From the NCBI GenBank assembly GCA_034190875.2, contig CM067348.1, positions 46,573,781-46,637,780 on the forward strand: a stretch of 64,000 nt of DNA, written 5' to 3'. This document shows positions 25,601 through 40,275 of the stretch, piece after piece. How positions within the stretch are numbered: position 1 is the stretch's first letter; each line of letters begins with the position of its first letter. The notes under the pieces are model-generated. The model was not told where the DNA came from. It worked only from the letters and a program-made list of their open reading frames with translations, and searched no databases. This DNA is from Urechis unicinctus (lineage: Eukaryota; Annelida; Polychaeta; Xenopneusta; Urechidae). A program made the translations under genes and the position numbers.

Positions 25601-28600
25601 GTGTCCATAACAAACATCCCCGAGACAGCAGTTTCTAGTCCGTTGACCTATAGTGATAATTTTACGAGCCATTAATCATGGTCGCTGTCATTGCGCTGTC
25701 AAGTAGCACTTTGCACTGCATGCTGCTTTCTGTAGAGACATGTGATGCAAGAAGGGGGCTCAGTGTTTTAGTGAGCCATCTTTTGATTCAATAACGAGGC
25801 GCTCATGGGGCCGTTTGTTGCATTCAGAAAACATAGGGGGACTGTCAATTTACGACAATGTGAAGAACAGGATAAGCATACATCATAACATTAATAAATA
25901 TATACAGATTCAGACTAATACTGCTTTGTGCATGTAGCGCGCTAAAATAACTAGTGGTTTTGGGCCGAGTTAAAAGTGGAAATAGAGGTGCAATGGACCA
26001 TTTATCTGTTATATGTAGAGACTGTTTAGGTCTTAGTCATGAATCGGAATATCGAAAGCTATCACCTTTTTCACATTTACTTTCTGCTAACACCAAACAG
26101 CTATCCAATTTAAACGTTCCAAAATATCGTTGCAAAGATGGACAAGGGCATGACATGACTCAATTATAAACTTCCGAATGTACGTCATTCTAATGCTGTT
26201 GAATGAGCAATTTACCGATACTTATATTACATCTACCATGTGCATTGGTCACGAAAGTGGGTTTTAGGGGCCATCATTCACGATCGTTAAGTTTTAATTA
26301 CATAAACAGTCCACACTTGGCATCTGAAAAGTAACTGTATTCTACGAACCTCCACATTCGTTATGCAAGATCTCGGTTTTTGTTGGTGCATTTCCAATTT
26401 TCGTTGGGATATGATGCAACAAAGATGTATCCTCCCAGTTATTTGAAATTCATCAGCGCAATACTTTGCACACTGCAGCTTACTTATACGGACACGTTGA
26501 TTAAGCATCGGATAGTAATGCAGCAAGACGTTAATGTTGTGAAAACAATATTTACGTCAATAATCAGTTGTAGCGCCTAAATTAATTGTTAGAGGTGAAC
26601 AAATCATATCAATTAATTTTGGTTAGGCATCAAATATTTTTCAGTTGCTGAATAAAGAGCATTGTTCATCTGGACCTTATCATGTGTATACAGTGCTTTA
26701 CAGGTCATTATCAAGAAATGCAGATGACTTCGTGAAGATTCATGATGCATCCTCGAATGCGTAAGTGGCGCTGAATCATTATATTCGTAGCATTAATTCC
26801 ATTTATTTTTCTCCAACCCACCTATTTGATTTACAGTGAAGATTTACTTCGAAGAAGAAGAGTCACAGCTCTGTAAAACACGATCCACCTGGAATTGCAT
26901 CGAGGTTTTAAACTTTGTCGGCCATGATATACATATCAGCAATGGACATCAGCAATATATTGAATGATCATTCGTGGTAAGAGCTGGATTATTGATGTGG
27001 ATGCAAGCGTGATAGCTAATCTGTTCTAGCGCTTAAGCACGCTTTAGAGAGGTATCGTACAAGTTATTGCAAGGAGTGATAACCTGTTGATCATTTGACT
27101 TAATGAGTTGCCTGAAATGAGAATAATCATTGCAATAAATGCACCTCTGGACGTGATGTATTTTGTTAAATTAACAGGTTAAATGTGAACGACGTCATGT
27201 AGCGGCCGGTCATTGGCAATATCGTACGTTGAATGTGTGCACATGATGTTCTCATCAGGCTGCTGTGATCTTCGGTTCTTAAGGGACGATTACAATCGGG
27301 ACCATTATTGTGGTACGGGGAAACTAAACCCACGTCAACAGTGAAGTATATAAGAAAAACCTATTTGCGTCGCCTCACTTACGGGTTACGCCAAGGACTG
27401 AAGGAATAAATCATAAATGATAAAAACAAGTATCTTGGGATCCGAGAAACCACCCACGTATCACATTTTTTTAGAAAGACGCTTGATGCAACACATATTT
27501 ACAGAAGCTGACCACTTATTGCCGACCATAACTCATAAAATTTTTATATTTGTCCACTGTATTATCCAATGATGGGAATGATATATAATAGCGCTGTGAG
27601 TTAGGTTCCTTGTTCGATGTAACATCGAGCATAAAATCGTCGACGGTAAATATGAGTGGACATAACATTATCTACGACTTAACGGTTGGTCTTGCACTAT
27701 TTACCATTCCCAATGAGCATGTAAAGATGAAACCTCTTTTGTAGCTTACAACTAAATATGCGACCACTGAATGATAAAACACATAATGACCCTTATAAGA
27801 GAATTAATCTGTGGGTTGTAGCCAGTATTTTGTACGACGTTGATGATCACGCATAGCATATTCTAGGCACTCGGCTGATCATGTAGAACGGCTTACCCAG
27901 AACTGAAAAAAGTGATGTAAAAGAACCACTGATAACGTCGTACGCGATGGCAACGTAAGAGTCACGCACTCTGATACTCTCATATAGCTTACTTGCTATA
28001 AGCGATTGGAATTCCTAAATGCGCAAACAAACGCAAATTCGATGATTTGATAGCAAACTCATTGAACCTGTGTTTACTTTCGAACATGAATAATCTACAT
28101 AAGTTTATCACGTTATCAAAATTTGGTCAGTAAGTACCAAGTAGCCCTGGAGCCGCTGTAATAATCTTCGTCCTAAATTTAAATTTGTTATTTCATTAAT
28201 ACCACCTAGCTCTTGGGCTGTCTCAACAAACCGGAAGCATATGCCTGCTGAGGTAGACCATGAGCAGGCGGCATTGAAATAAATGTGTTTATTTGTTTGT
28301 GCTTCTCTGCATGGTGCCACATTATTAATCTATCGTTTCATTACTTATTCCTTAGGCAGACGCGACTATTTAGCAAAACCCTGTTTAATTTATAAGTGCG
28401 ATTTGCACAATGATTACATTAACAGTGATCGCGGGTCATTGCAGGCAATGCGTCGAGTTAGTATATGCTAGACAAATGCAATATGCAGGGGTCCTATAAG
28501 TTACCATACTCCAGAAGCATCCCTAGAAAACAGTATATATGATATGCTCCAGCTACGCCGCGTGTTTAATCCATCCACAGTGTGCAGTCAATCACATCTC

Positions 28601-31499
28601 GGTGAATGATAACATTAAGCAATTGTGCCCTAGGAGGTTGTTTGATAAAACCCTACCTATGTTTAATTGTTACATTGACTAAGTTAATTCCAAATGAATA
28701 TAAGTTATTCTTGTATCAAGGGCTTGTAACAAAGGAAATAACACATACATTACGCAATAACAATAGGTCTTAATGGGAAATGATTATGACAATTGTGCAT
28801 TGAAGTACGACAATATTTGAGTTTCACAGTTATCTGTACATTTTAATCATAATATAAAAACTAACTTGCTTGGAATAGGTTTACGTCTGAGTCAAATACA
28901 TTTTTATAAGCACAAGAACACAATTATAAGTCTGCATCCAACTCTGGTTAGTGATGATCTTGCATAAAATAACGCGGTCTGGACAGATCTTCATGAACTA
29001 TGAACTGCAAAACAGAATCAAATAGTCCTACGGTCTTTCGGGATTGTGTTTAGGCATTTTGTTGCCATAGGTACGTGCTGCTACCTGCATATTATCAGAA
29101 TGCATAGTTTTCGCCTGATGAAAAGAGTCTCCTATCAGTCTACTAGCTAAGGCTATCAAGCATACAAATAATGTAACCAATTTTGCCGTGTTTTATGACA
29201 GGCTTTTTTTATTAGTTTACATGTTATCCATTAGCAAGATTACATTGGAAGTGCATTGAATCATGTCACTCGGAAAATATAATCACAGACGCGCACTAAC
29301 ATTTGCAGATTGTTTCCGACATGTTACAAAGTACTTGAGCATCATTATGCACCGAATATTTCCATTCCACGTTGCTTCAATGTGTTATTATCATACAAAA
29401 TAATTGGTAATCATCTCGTTCGTGCCACAAATCGTTGTATTTCGGCATTTTGTGCAATATTGCAGATACATTAGAATAGCAGGAATACAATAGACACCTT
29501 ATAAAGTAATTTGATGATTGCTAGCGGGCATAAAACACGATTGTATCGACCCTGTCCTGAATATCAATGAACAACTCTGGTCGAATACTAGTCGAAATAC
29601 AATAAAACGGCGATTACAGGCAGCTAACTATTGTGCAATTGAAGTTAATGTGTCCGCGATTGACATATATAGCGTATCGGCTAGCCCTATTGGGATAAAT
29701 AACGACACGCTTACATTTCGTGCTTTATAATGATTAATACCCAATTATCTACAATTATGATGCCACTGCTGAGGGCTGCTTGTTCCTCTTATCTATAACT
29801 GTGTATTGTATGGCCAAGTAACCTCGACCTACTAGCCCCATTTATCCTACTCTCTACCTCTTTGTGAAAGGTACTTGATATTAGGACCTCTATCTTAGCT
29901 GATTTTAAGATAAATCGGTTGACAAACTCATTTTAGCAACCCGCGAGGACATTATTCCTAGGCTATAACAACATAATGTATGAAAGGGTAAGGTTGAGTT
30001 AATGTCGATGATTAGTAAACTTTCTGCCAATACTAAATTTAGGGCATAGTCAGCTATTCAGTCAAGCCATGAAGGCAAATAGCAAATAAATCCTTAAACT
30101 TGATGGGGAATGTTTGCAGTCCGTCTATTTATGCATTTACGGACTGTGTATCCATTTTATTGCAAAGCTATTACCATGTATTGTATGAGTGCATACTTGT
30201 CTGTATTGAGGGGCTATAGCTCATTACCAAAACAAAGTATTACCTTTGCAGTCGTTATATATACAGTGATAATTGCAGGTTATTTAACGTGTCCAAAAAA
30301 TTAATTACCGCATTTGTGTAGCTATGGATGTATCCGCCAATGTTATGTCAGTTCTTGCTTTCCCAGGTTTGTTTTCATCATAGAGGCACAAGCATTGTCG
30401 CAAACTTATCAGCTTAATTTTGCAGGTGACAAAGTGAAGTGGTACAGCAATAACAATTTTAGGGATGTTACTGCAATTACTCCCTCGTTGTCGCATTTTT
30501 GGGAACTAACGTGCAGCTGGCCAACGCATGAGTTGCAAAAAAACCCTACAAATGTTATGCAGCTACACTATTTTGCTTTGTGTTGCTTATGTCAATCCCT
30601 TTGCCCGGCAAATTAACGTCAGAACGTGCGATCTGTCTTCTATCTACGGCCGATACGGGAGAGCTAATTATCCATCCGCACTTCGTTTAGTCGGAAACGT
30701 AATTCTTTGTACACTAATGAGAGCCTCTGACCACTTTCCGTGCCATGTATCGGACTGGCTTGACACAGCAGCCGGAAGACAATTCGATAATGCCAGACCG
30801 ACTCAATTTAAATTATGCGCCATTGTCTCTCGGAAGACTGCTTTGTGGATCTGCTAATCTCCATAAGCACAATTTATTTCACAGTAGGACTCTTTATTAA
30901 GGAAAATGGAGTGCGTCATTTATGGATGTACAGCGGAGCATAATGCCACGGATACACTGCAACGATTACCTTATGTCAGAACTCAATGACATTATTGCAT
31001 ATTAAATGCATCACTGACCTGTTTGTCAATGAACTAATGACCTTGAGCTAATGACGTCAATAAATCCGAAAGTTTACAAACTATCAGCTTTGCTGCATAG
31101 TGAGATACCCTAACCGGTTACAAAAAATGTTCATATGCTGTACTGACATTGGCTTTTCCGTTGAGAGTCTGATGACCACAAATAGCAGTGCATGTCTCAT
31201 AACGTCTGCAAAACACTATAATACTGACAACGACTTAAGGTCAGAGCAAGGACCAGTGCATTGAACGTCATATTTGGCGTATTATTCAATACCGTTCAAT
31301 TACCTGAAGTCATTAAAGCGCTCTTCACTGTTTACGATGACTATAATAGAGATTGTTGCAGAGATCAACAGTTTCCCGGTTATATATTGGATATTTTCTG
31401 AGCTATGCCTAGACGCAAGTCTCATGTACTAGTGATATGTTTGACCGAAGATAGCATTGAATTGCAAGCACACCGTTGTACCATCCATTAAGGGTTGGA
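22623..31499. other. Nearly 9 kb without recognised genes
   Basis: I read this stretch on both strands and found no recognisable exon, tRNA B-box, transposase motif or clear internal repeat. Open frames such as 30314-30616 and 30528-30857 (plus) reach 100-109 codons but overlap each other in different frames and carry no motif. It may contain very old repeat copies below the limit of reading by eye. Confidence 0.45.
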
Positions 31500-33517
31500 T
31501 TATCGCTTGATACCTATGTATATTGCTACGTTTTTTTACACCCAAAAGTCACCTCTGGTATAGTGAATGCGAAGATATATCACTTGATCATAGGGAATAA
31601 TTGACTATTTCATATCGGGTTAACAGTCTGCCTCAGTGACGTGATTTACTTATGCCTGCTTCATATCCAATTCGAGGTTGGTTCTGAACACTGCAAATGG
31701 ACTACTAGATCATAAGAAACAACGTACCTTTCTTACTTGGGCGATAATCAGTTAGTATGAATGTTGTCGCAATTGTTTGCTTCCGTTAGCCACACCTAAG
31801 CAATTATGTCAATTATGATTTAATGTATCATTTAGCAACAACATAGCTTGTGAATGATGAGCTACTTTGTAAAGTATTATTAGAATCGGCCTAAACATAT
31901 TGACAACTTGAGAAAGAAATAGTACCGCTAACTGATGTATAATGCAACACATCATATGTTAGACCTATATCAATGACTTCCAGAACATCCTGGTCTTTGG
32001 TTCACTGAATCGTTCACTTACATGTTCGTATCTTCTTCATCATTACACAGCCAATATATTGTTTTTCAAGCGTTGCTTCAAAACATAATATAACGCAACG
32101 TCGTATGAAAGAACAAAAGACGAATTTTAGTGAATAAAGTGAGGATGCTGTCGCAGAAATCGCCAGGGCTTGGACACCGTCCTAATGATACACCTAGACA
32201 CTGTTATTGGACACCATTATTGCCATAGAACTCAAACATGTTGTCTTGTCGTTTAAGACGCATCCATATATGCAATATCTGCTTTCGTTTTCATTATTAT
32301 ATAAAATTGATAGCAATCTAACTGTCATCAATGGTGGGAACAAAACCAACATTGCCCTTTGTTATCATGATCAGGCAATTCTTGCTCCGTTCGAATTCGT
32401 CTCTGACATTTGATGATATAGTTATTGATGTGGCTATAAAAACCAAGAAATTCATCAGCAGTCTTACACATTGCTTAGCCCATACTTATATAAGACAATA
32501 TGCCATGCAAAAGGAATCAAACATATCATTGCAGCTAGTATGTCGTTACATAAGTGAGCGTAGTTTGTTTTGCCAGTTTACGCAATCAACTACCGGGCTT
32601 CTTTCGCAGGCCACAGAGTTTCCAGTGAACGCTCACATTCATTTATTTGCCTTTTGCGATTAAGCTTGCGCGTGACTTTCATCATTGAATCAATTGCCTG
32701 ATTTAGCGTATGCCTCTGGTGACGTGCGTTAAGTACGTACCGATCGTAAAACTGCGGAGGCAGACACATTGCTGGTGCTGCAAAGTCATCTGTATTTGTT
32801 AAGTACGATGATCCAAGTTTGTTCTCATCTCGGTATCATTGTCATAGCAATAAAAACGGGATCCGCCATGTAGCGCTAATACCTCTTTGCAAGCAGACTG
32901 TAGGGCGCTCAATCGCCTTGGGATATATGTCGAACAAATTAATACGTAAAGTATGCAGAACCGGATAGATTCAAGGCTAAACCGCTCAACTTATAAAGTT
33001 TACAATACGAGAGAGTTGTGTCGCATCATGTATATATAACATATTTGACTTAAAACACAAAAATAGCTTATCGAGAAAGGAATCAACGAAGTAGGGTCCC
33101 CTTATGACAATATATAACAATAATTAATATGGCTCGCTTCGAAAGGCGCCTATCAGGTTATATAAAACAATTAATTCTCGAAATATCACATTAAAAATTC
33201 TTAGTCAATTTTTCGGTGAGTTTGCAATATATCAGCTGCTTAAATATTTGCTTCAGAAGTTATGCCTCGGAATTGTAACATAGAGCAGCAAGTACGACTG
33301 CATCGCAAAATATACCATGATAAAGGGTTTACCATATCGATCAGTCTAGTATATTCGAGAGTATTACCGTTCATACTGACATTCGTCAAGTGATTTCAAT
33401 TGCAATGTTTTGTGTGGTCTGCCGTAAACCGGTCGTATGAACGTCTCCACACGTTAGAAGGGGCCCCTATCTGATGTCACTGTGGGGCAAGCTAGGTACC
33501 CATGCTTACACAATGTC
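31500..33517 (+). repeat. Old repeat family, copy 3
   Basis: The left part matches copy 2 (19.9-21.4 kb). The middle matches the 3-kb units that follow: 'cgttttcattattatataaaattgatagc' at about 32290 corresponds to 'ttttcattattatctaaaattggttacc' at 35693. The end, from 33263, matches the right flank of the second 3-kb unit ('attgtaacatagagcag...tacgactgcatcgcaaaatata' against 39588 'attgtaacactagg...tacgactgcatcgcaacatac'). This shows an older duplication layer beneath the young tandem pair. Confidence 0.8.
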
Positions 33518-36500
33518 AGAGTATCGCATAACATAATAGAGTTTTTTTTATTGTGTATTTCCGGCAATGTAATATTATACAGTCTGCATATGCCTTGTCA
33601 ACTACAGGATATGACTCGTACATTGACGTGTGAAGCTTAAACCGCTTACAATGACATACATCGCATGGCAGTTATAATAAGTCGTATTGATATAACTCTC
33701 TGACGTCCAACATATTTTGTTACACCGTTTTATATTGAATCTGTCTTGGCTGTTTGCAAAACAGAGGTTAACAAAAGTCCATTAGAGCCTGATCCCTGAA
33801 CAGGAACAATTCCACCGAAGTGTTATTGCAATATATTTGCCTTGCTGGTATTCTCTCGATCGCTCACTTTATTGTAGTTCAACCTCTTAAAGCTATCAAC
33901 GCTCAATATTGCCCTTTCTTGGAATCACCGTTCATTTTAAAGATAATCAAAAACAGCATAAAACCACTTTATCAGGCTCTTGAGATGTCATCCAAACATG
34001 GCTGAAAGCACCATGAAAACAAGATGAAAACAAGCACCATCTCCTCGAGACCTTTGGTGCCAATTTTGACAGTTTAACGATTGGGCGGAAACACCCGGCA
34101 ACAGTTACCAACCTGAGTAGCCATTAAATAGTCAGCCCAAATCACTTCCGGCTGTCATTGTTGTCAGCTGCTATCTCTGATACATGGACTGTTATATATA
34201 AGCGCCGTGAAATCGCTACCAAAGTCCAGTCAATTAAAGGTGGAAATCTTCCTGTCACAATACGTAACTGCGACTGTAGTGATATATCCGCTATCTTTGT
34301 AGTTTAATCGATCATTATAAGTATAGTAATTGCATTTGGCGACGTTACCTATATTTAGTTGCAAAATGGGTGTAATCTCATCTCAACTTCACAATACATT
34401 TTCATATCAACAGAACCCCAGATGCGTCGAAACAATCAAAGTTAAGTTAGGTTGATCCGGTCAGTTTCAATCGGCTCACTTTATCTATATAAAATCGTTC
34501 CCTGGCACAACAACCACACAGCAACAAGCCATAAGTATGGCACGATTACGCCGTGGTTATTAGCTCGGAGATTAATGCCTTAAATGGATGCAGAGGGCTA
34601 TTATGACAAATGCTACGTAGCTGGTGATGCAGGGAGTAATAAATACTATGCAACTGACATTTTCTAAGCAATCTGATTGGTATTAGATGAATACCTGGGG
34701 TATCATGAACATGACCAATAAAAATGATCACAATGATAAATAATCAGGCTTGACCTTACCTTAATTTCACCTTGTCACGTCTAACCCATAAATAACCTTT
34801 AAAAGATCGCAAGAGTATGCAATTTTCACGATCATGGTGATCATTAGCAAGGATTCGTCATCATATATGCATGAATAATTCTTGTCAATCCTTATTACAA
34901 GAGGACGTGACCCATTATGCTGTCCTTTTGAAGAAGCATAGAGCGTTTGAATGTACGCATCGCATGGGTATTTGGGTCGGTCTAGTAGATTTAAACACGG
35001 TAAGTCATTAGGTTTCCAAAGCGTCGGCGAATTATGGAGGAAAAATGTCAACTGTCAATGTATTTTATTTTTAAACATAACAATGACCAGGCTTTTCCAA
35101 AAAGCTTACATTACATTTGGGCGGATTAACTTTAGGTTATCACTCTGAATCGGCTTTAACTATGGAATAATCAACCAAAGTAGGCATATGTTGACATATG
35201 ATCGATAACAATGCAGTTCGACCTGTAAACTATTATCTAATGCTGATTTTAACTGATTTATGTGTTATACGTGTAATTAAAGTCATGCATCAATAGCTTA
35301 ATACCGATAAACGGCCATCTTAAAGTATTTTAGCATAAAGCACTGACCGTCGGTACTCAATAGACAGAATATGCCAATGCAACACATATATCCATAACCG
35401 GCATATGTTTTATTTATAAAGCAGTTGCTAATGCACATTTCGCATCATTAAAGTCCAACTCTAAATGTTGGCGGTAAAATCACAGGCTAAAACGAGGTTT
35501 ATAACCCGGTCAAGCATTTAACTGTGAGGCAAATCATCCCTAGCATATCTATTCAGTACTGGTTAAAATTGCCATGGTGAGGAACAAGAGTTTGCCGATA
35601 CTGCAACATAGAAAACATACTGGTATCTTCGGTAGGAATAACTGATTACGCAGACAAAAGTCTGTCTTCTTGTTACCTAATTTGCGCATATTTTTTCATT
35701 ATTATCTAAAATTGGTTACCATCTCTTTGAGACAGACACCATCGTTACCATTTCTTATCATAGCACAATTTTTTATTATGATATTTGCTATTACGGCTAT
35801 TGAGTTCGGCACATCTCCATGGCAATAGTGCATATACATATTGTCATATCAGCAGTCATCTTCGTGTATCGTAAGATTGCTTGATTGTATATCCTATGCA
35901 TATTACTTGATAATGTGCTGCGTGAATTAAGATACATATCCACATTACTAGCCGGTATGTGACCTCTTTATTGTCTCGGGTATTCAAGCTGTTTGGGCCA
36001 CAACTACTGATGAAGACTGATATACAGATATGTAAAATCCGGTGATGAATTCAGAATTACAAATTATGCGCTGTGTGTAGTGAATCTAGATGCATATAAT
36101 GATATAACGACGTAACCGTATACGATGCGTTTTCATCAATATTCATTTGCCGTTTGCAATGTAGCTTTGGCTGCTGAACATATTGCATTGAACATGTCTC
36201 TTGTGACGTGCATGAAGCACGTACAAATTGTAAAATTGCTTAGTCAGTCACACATTTGATATTTTGCCGCGCGAAGACATCTGTATTTGTGACGGTATTT
36301 AGATACACGCATGCTGAACGGATGATACTGTTAATGATTTATTGTTAAAATGATGGTTAGTACAAATTTATTGCCTGTGATATAATACGCAGCGATTCAA
36401 AACAGAACATATGAAATCTGCCATGTTTTGCGCATCTTGCTTTGCCAGCGGATTCATGCGTGCGCTCATTGGCGTATAGCTATATATAGTGAACTAATGA

Positions 36501-36546
36501 ATACAGTTAGTAAACTGCTTTTAAATTTGCTCCATAAGTTATACCT
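33518..36546 (+). repeat. Young tandem duplication, unit 1 (3.03 kb)
   Basis: This unit is nearly identical to 36547-39582, at about 98 percent by eye. About 690 bp (33560-34250) appear free of differences, and small indels and substitutions appear after that. The head-to-tail junction is at 36546/36547, inside 'ttatacct|agagtatcgc'. The only shared open frame above 60 codons is a 61-codon one (33820-34005) with a hydrophobic start, identical in both units, but the DNA around it is identical as well, so identity says nothing about selection. Confidence 0.97.
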
Positions 36547-39500
36547 AGAGTATCGCATAACATATAATAGAGTTTTTTTTATTGTGTATTTCCGGCAATG
36601 TAATATTAAACAGTCTGCATATGCCTTGTCAACTACAGGATATGACTCGTACATTGACGTGTGAAGCTTAAACCGCTTACAATGACATACATCGCATGGC
36701 AGTTATAATAAGTCGTATTGATATAACTCTCTGACGTCCAACATATTTTGTTACACCGTTTTATATTGAATCTGTCTTGGCTGTTTGCAAAACAGAGGTT
36801 AACAAAAGTCCATTAGAGCCTGATCCCTGAACAGGAACAATTCCACCGAAGTGTTATTGCAATATATTTGCCTTGCTGGTATTCTCTCGATCGCTCACTT
36901 TATTGTAGTTCAACCTCTTAAAGCTATCAACGCTCAATATTGCCCTTTCTTGGAATCACCGTTCATTTTAAAGATAATCAAAAACAGCATAAAACCACTT
37001 TATCAGGCTCTTGAGATGTCATCCAAACATGGCTGAAAGCACCATGAAAACAAGATGAAAACAAGCACCATCTCCTCGAGACCTTTGGTGCCAATTTTGA
37101 CAGTTTAACGATTGGGCGGAAACACCCGGCAACAGTTACCAACCTGAGTAGCCATTAAATAGTCAGCCCAAATCACTTCCGGCTGTCATTGTTGTCAGCT
37201 GCTATCTCTGATACATGGACTGTTATATATAAGCGCCGTGAAATCGCTACCAAAGTCCAGTCAATTAAAGGTGGAAATCTTCCTGTCACATACGTAACTG
37301 CGACTGTAGTGATATATCCGCTTTCTTTGTAGTTTAATCGATCATTATAAGTATAGTAATTGCATTTGGCGACGTTACCTTTATTTAGTTGCAAAATGGG
37401 TGTAATCTCATCTCAACTTCACAATACATTTTCATATCAACAGAACCCCAGATGCGTCGAAACAATCAAAGTTAAGTTAGGTTGATCCGGTCAGTTTCAA
37501 TCGGCTCACTTTATCTATCGTCCCCTGGAACAACAACCACACAGCAACAAGCCATATGTATGGCACGATTACGCCGTGGTTATTAGCTCGGAGATTAGTG
37601 CCATTAATGGATGCAGAGGGCTATTATGACAAATGCTACGTAGCTGGTGATGCAGGGAGTAATAAATACTATGCAACTGACATTGTCTAAGTAATCTGAT
37701 TGGTATCAGATCAAGACCAGGGGATCATGAACATGACCAATAAAAATGATCACAATGATAAATAATCAGGCTTGACCTTACCTTAATTTTACCTTGTCAC
37801 GTCTAACCCATAAATAACCTTTAAAAGATCGCAAGAGTATGCAATTTTCACGATCATGGTGATCATTAGCAATGAATTGGTCATCATATATGCATGAATA
37901 ATTCTTGTCAATCCTTATTACAAGAGGACGTGACCCATTATGCTGTCCTTTTGAAGAAGCATAGAGCGTTTGAATGTACGCATCGCATGGGTATTTGGGT
38001 CGGTCTAGTAGATTTAAACACGATAAGTCATTAGTTTTCCAAAGCGTCGGCGAATTATGGAGGAAAAATGTATCAACTGTCAATGAATTTTATTTTTAAA
38101 CATAACAATGACCAGGCTTTTCCAAAAAGCTTACATTACATTTGGGCGGATTAACTTTAGGTTATCACTCTGAATCGGCTCTAACTATGGAATAATCAAC
38201 CAAAGTAGGCATATGTTGACATATGATCGATAACAATGCAGTTCGACCTGTAAACTATTACCTAAAGCTGATTTTAACTGATTTATGTGTTATACGTGTA
38301 ATTAAAGTCATGCATCAATAGCTTAATACCGATAAAACGGCCATCTTAAAGTATTTTAGCATAAAGCACTGACCGTCGGTACTCAATAGACAGAATATGC
38401 CAATGCAACACATATATCCATAACCGGCATATGTTTATTTATAAAGCAGTTGCTAATGCACATTTCGCATCATTAAAGTCCAACTCTAAATGTTGGCGGT
38501 AAAATCACAAGCTAAAACGAGGTTTATAACCTGGTCAAGCATTTAACTGTGAGGCAAATCATCCCTAGCATATCTATTCAGTACTGGTTAAAATTGCCAT
38601 GGTGAGGAACAAGAGTTTGCCGATACTGCAACATAGAAAACATACTGGTATCTTCGGTAGGAATAACTGATTACGCAGACAAAAGTCTGTCTTCTTGTTA
38701 CCTAATTTGCGCATATTTTTTCATTATTATCTAAAATTGGTTACCATCTCTTTGAGACAGACACCATCGTTACCATTTCTTATCATAGCACAATTTTTTA
38801 TTATGATATTTGCTATTACGGCTATTGAGTTCGGCACATCTCCATGGCAATAGTGCATATACATATTGTCATATCAGCAGTCATCTTCGTGTATCGTAAG
38901 ATTGCTTGATTGTATATCCTATGCATATTACTTGATAATGTGCTGCGTGAATTAAGATACATATCCACATTACTAGCCGGTATGTGACCTCTTTATTGTC
39001 TCGGGTATTCAAGCTGTTTGGGCCACAACTACTGATGAAGACTGATATACAGATATGTAAAATCCGGTGATGAATTCAGAATTACAAATTATGCGCTGTG
39101 TGTAGTGAATCTAGATGCATATAATGATATAACGACGTAACCGTATACGTTGTGTTTTCATCAATATTCATTTGCCGTTTGCAATGTAGCTTTGGCTGCT
39201 GAACATATTGCATTGAACATGTCTCTTGTGACGTGCATGAAGCAAGTACAAATTGTAAAATTGCTTAGTCAGTCACACATTTGATATTTTGCCGCGCGAA
39301 GACATCTGTATTTGTGACGGTATTTAGATACACGCATGCTGAACGGATGATACTGTTAATGATTTATTGTTAAAATGATGGTTAGTACAAATTTATTGCC
39401 CTGTGATATAATACGCAGCGATTCATATATCATATCAACAGAACATATGAAATCTGCCATGTTTCGCGCAACTTGCTAAGCCAGCGGATTCATGTGCGCG

Positions 39501-39582
39501 CTCATTGGCGTATAGCTATATATAGTGAACTAATGAATACAATTAGTAGACTGCTTTTATATTTGCTCCATAAGTTATACCT
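36547..39582 (+). repeat. Young tandem duplication, unit 2 (3.04 kb)
   Basis: Direct copy of the preceding unit. Differences include short insertions and losses near 37290, 37520 and 39425. After 39582 the sequence continues into the flank that also follows copy 3, so unit 2 and its right flank are probably the original arrangement and unit 1 the added copy. No gene was recognised. Confidence 0.97.
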
Positions 39583-40275
39583 TGACATTGTAACACTAGG
39601 TAAAAGAGTACGACTGCATCGCAACATACATCATGATAACGCCTGTCGTGATATATCATGTGGAGCTCTCGAGTCTATTTGAAAGTATAACCGTGCGCTG
39701 ACAGTCAAATAGCGTGGGAACCGTTCGCTTATAGCTGGTGTTCTAGCTGATGGGTAGCACAAACTAGTATAGGTGGCACTCAATATTACCAGTGATAACC
39801 CCTTTTCCAAATTTATCTTTTCGTTAACAGGATATTCAACTTTTTAATGCTCCCTGCAATAATTATCAATAATTATCTTACATTGGGATTAGCAAGGTTT
39901 TCAAAGCTGGCTGCATTTATCTGCTGATCAAATCGAAATAGATTGAATTTATTGTGAAGCTCCTTTTTTTTGGCAGTGTTATTTAACTTGTTAGTACGAA
40001 GACGTTTATGTTTAAATAATGGGTAGAAGTACACGACTGTGGAATATCACAACAAAGCTAACATCATGCAAGATGCGTCGCCATTTCACACTCGGTTGGC
40101 GTCCCTGATTGATTGTCCGAACATTCAAAGGTAATGACAAAACAAGCTTACAGCCTGGGCTGTTCAATATAATCAAACCTAACACCATGATGCTGCAGCA
40201 AAGATGGTCGCGCTGTTAGATTTATATTTAGCTGATTGATTATGACATAGTGTCTTGATTTATAGGTCGACGTGT
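39583..40275 (+). repeat. Old repeat family, right-hand portion (copy 4)
   Basis: This segment continues from the second 3-kb unit. Its first part matches 33263-33517, and from about 39655 to the end it matches 10450-11125. It is the bridge showing that the 10.5-kb copy and the 20-, 32- and 36-kb copies belong to one repeat family. Confidence 0.85.

Noticed and set aside
30314-30857. Two overlapping plus-strand frames of 100 and 109 codons
   Set aside because: Different frames over the same DNA with no recognised domain.
33820-37036. Identical 61-codon frames in both 3-kb units as a conserved microprotein
   Set aside because: The flanking DNA is equally identical, so the match reflects recent duplication and not selection.
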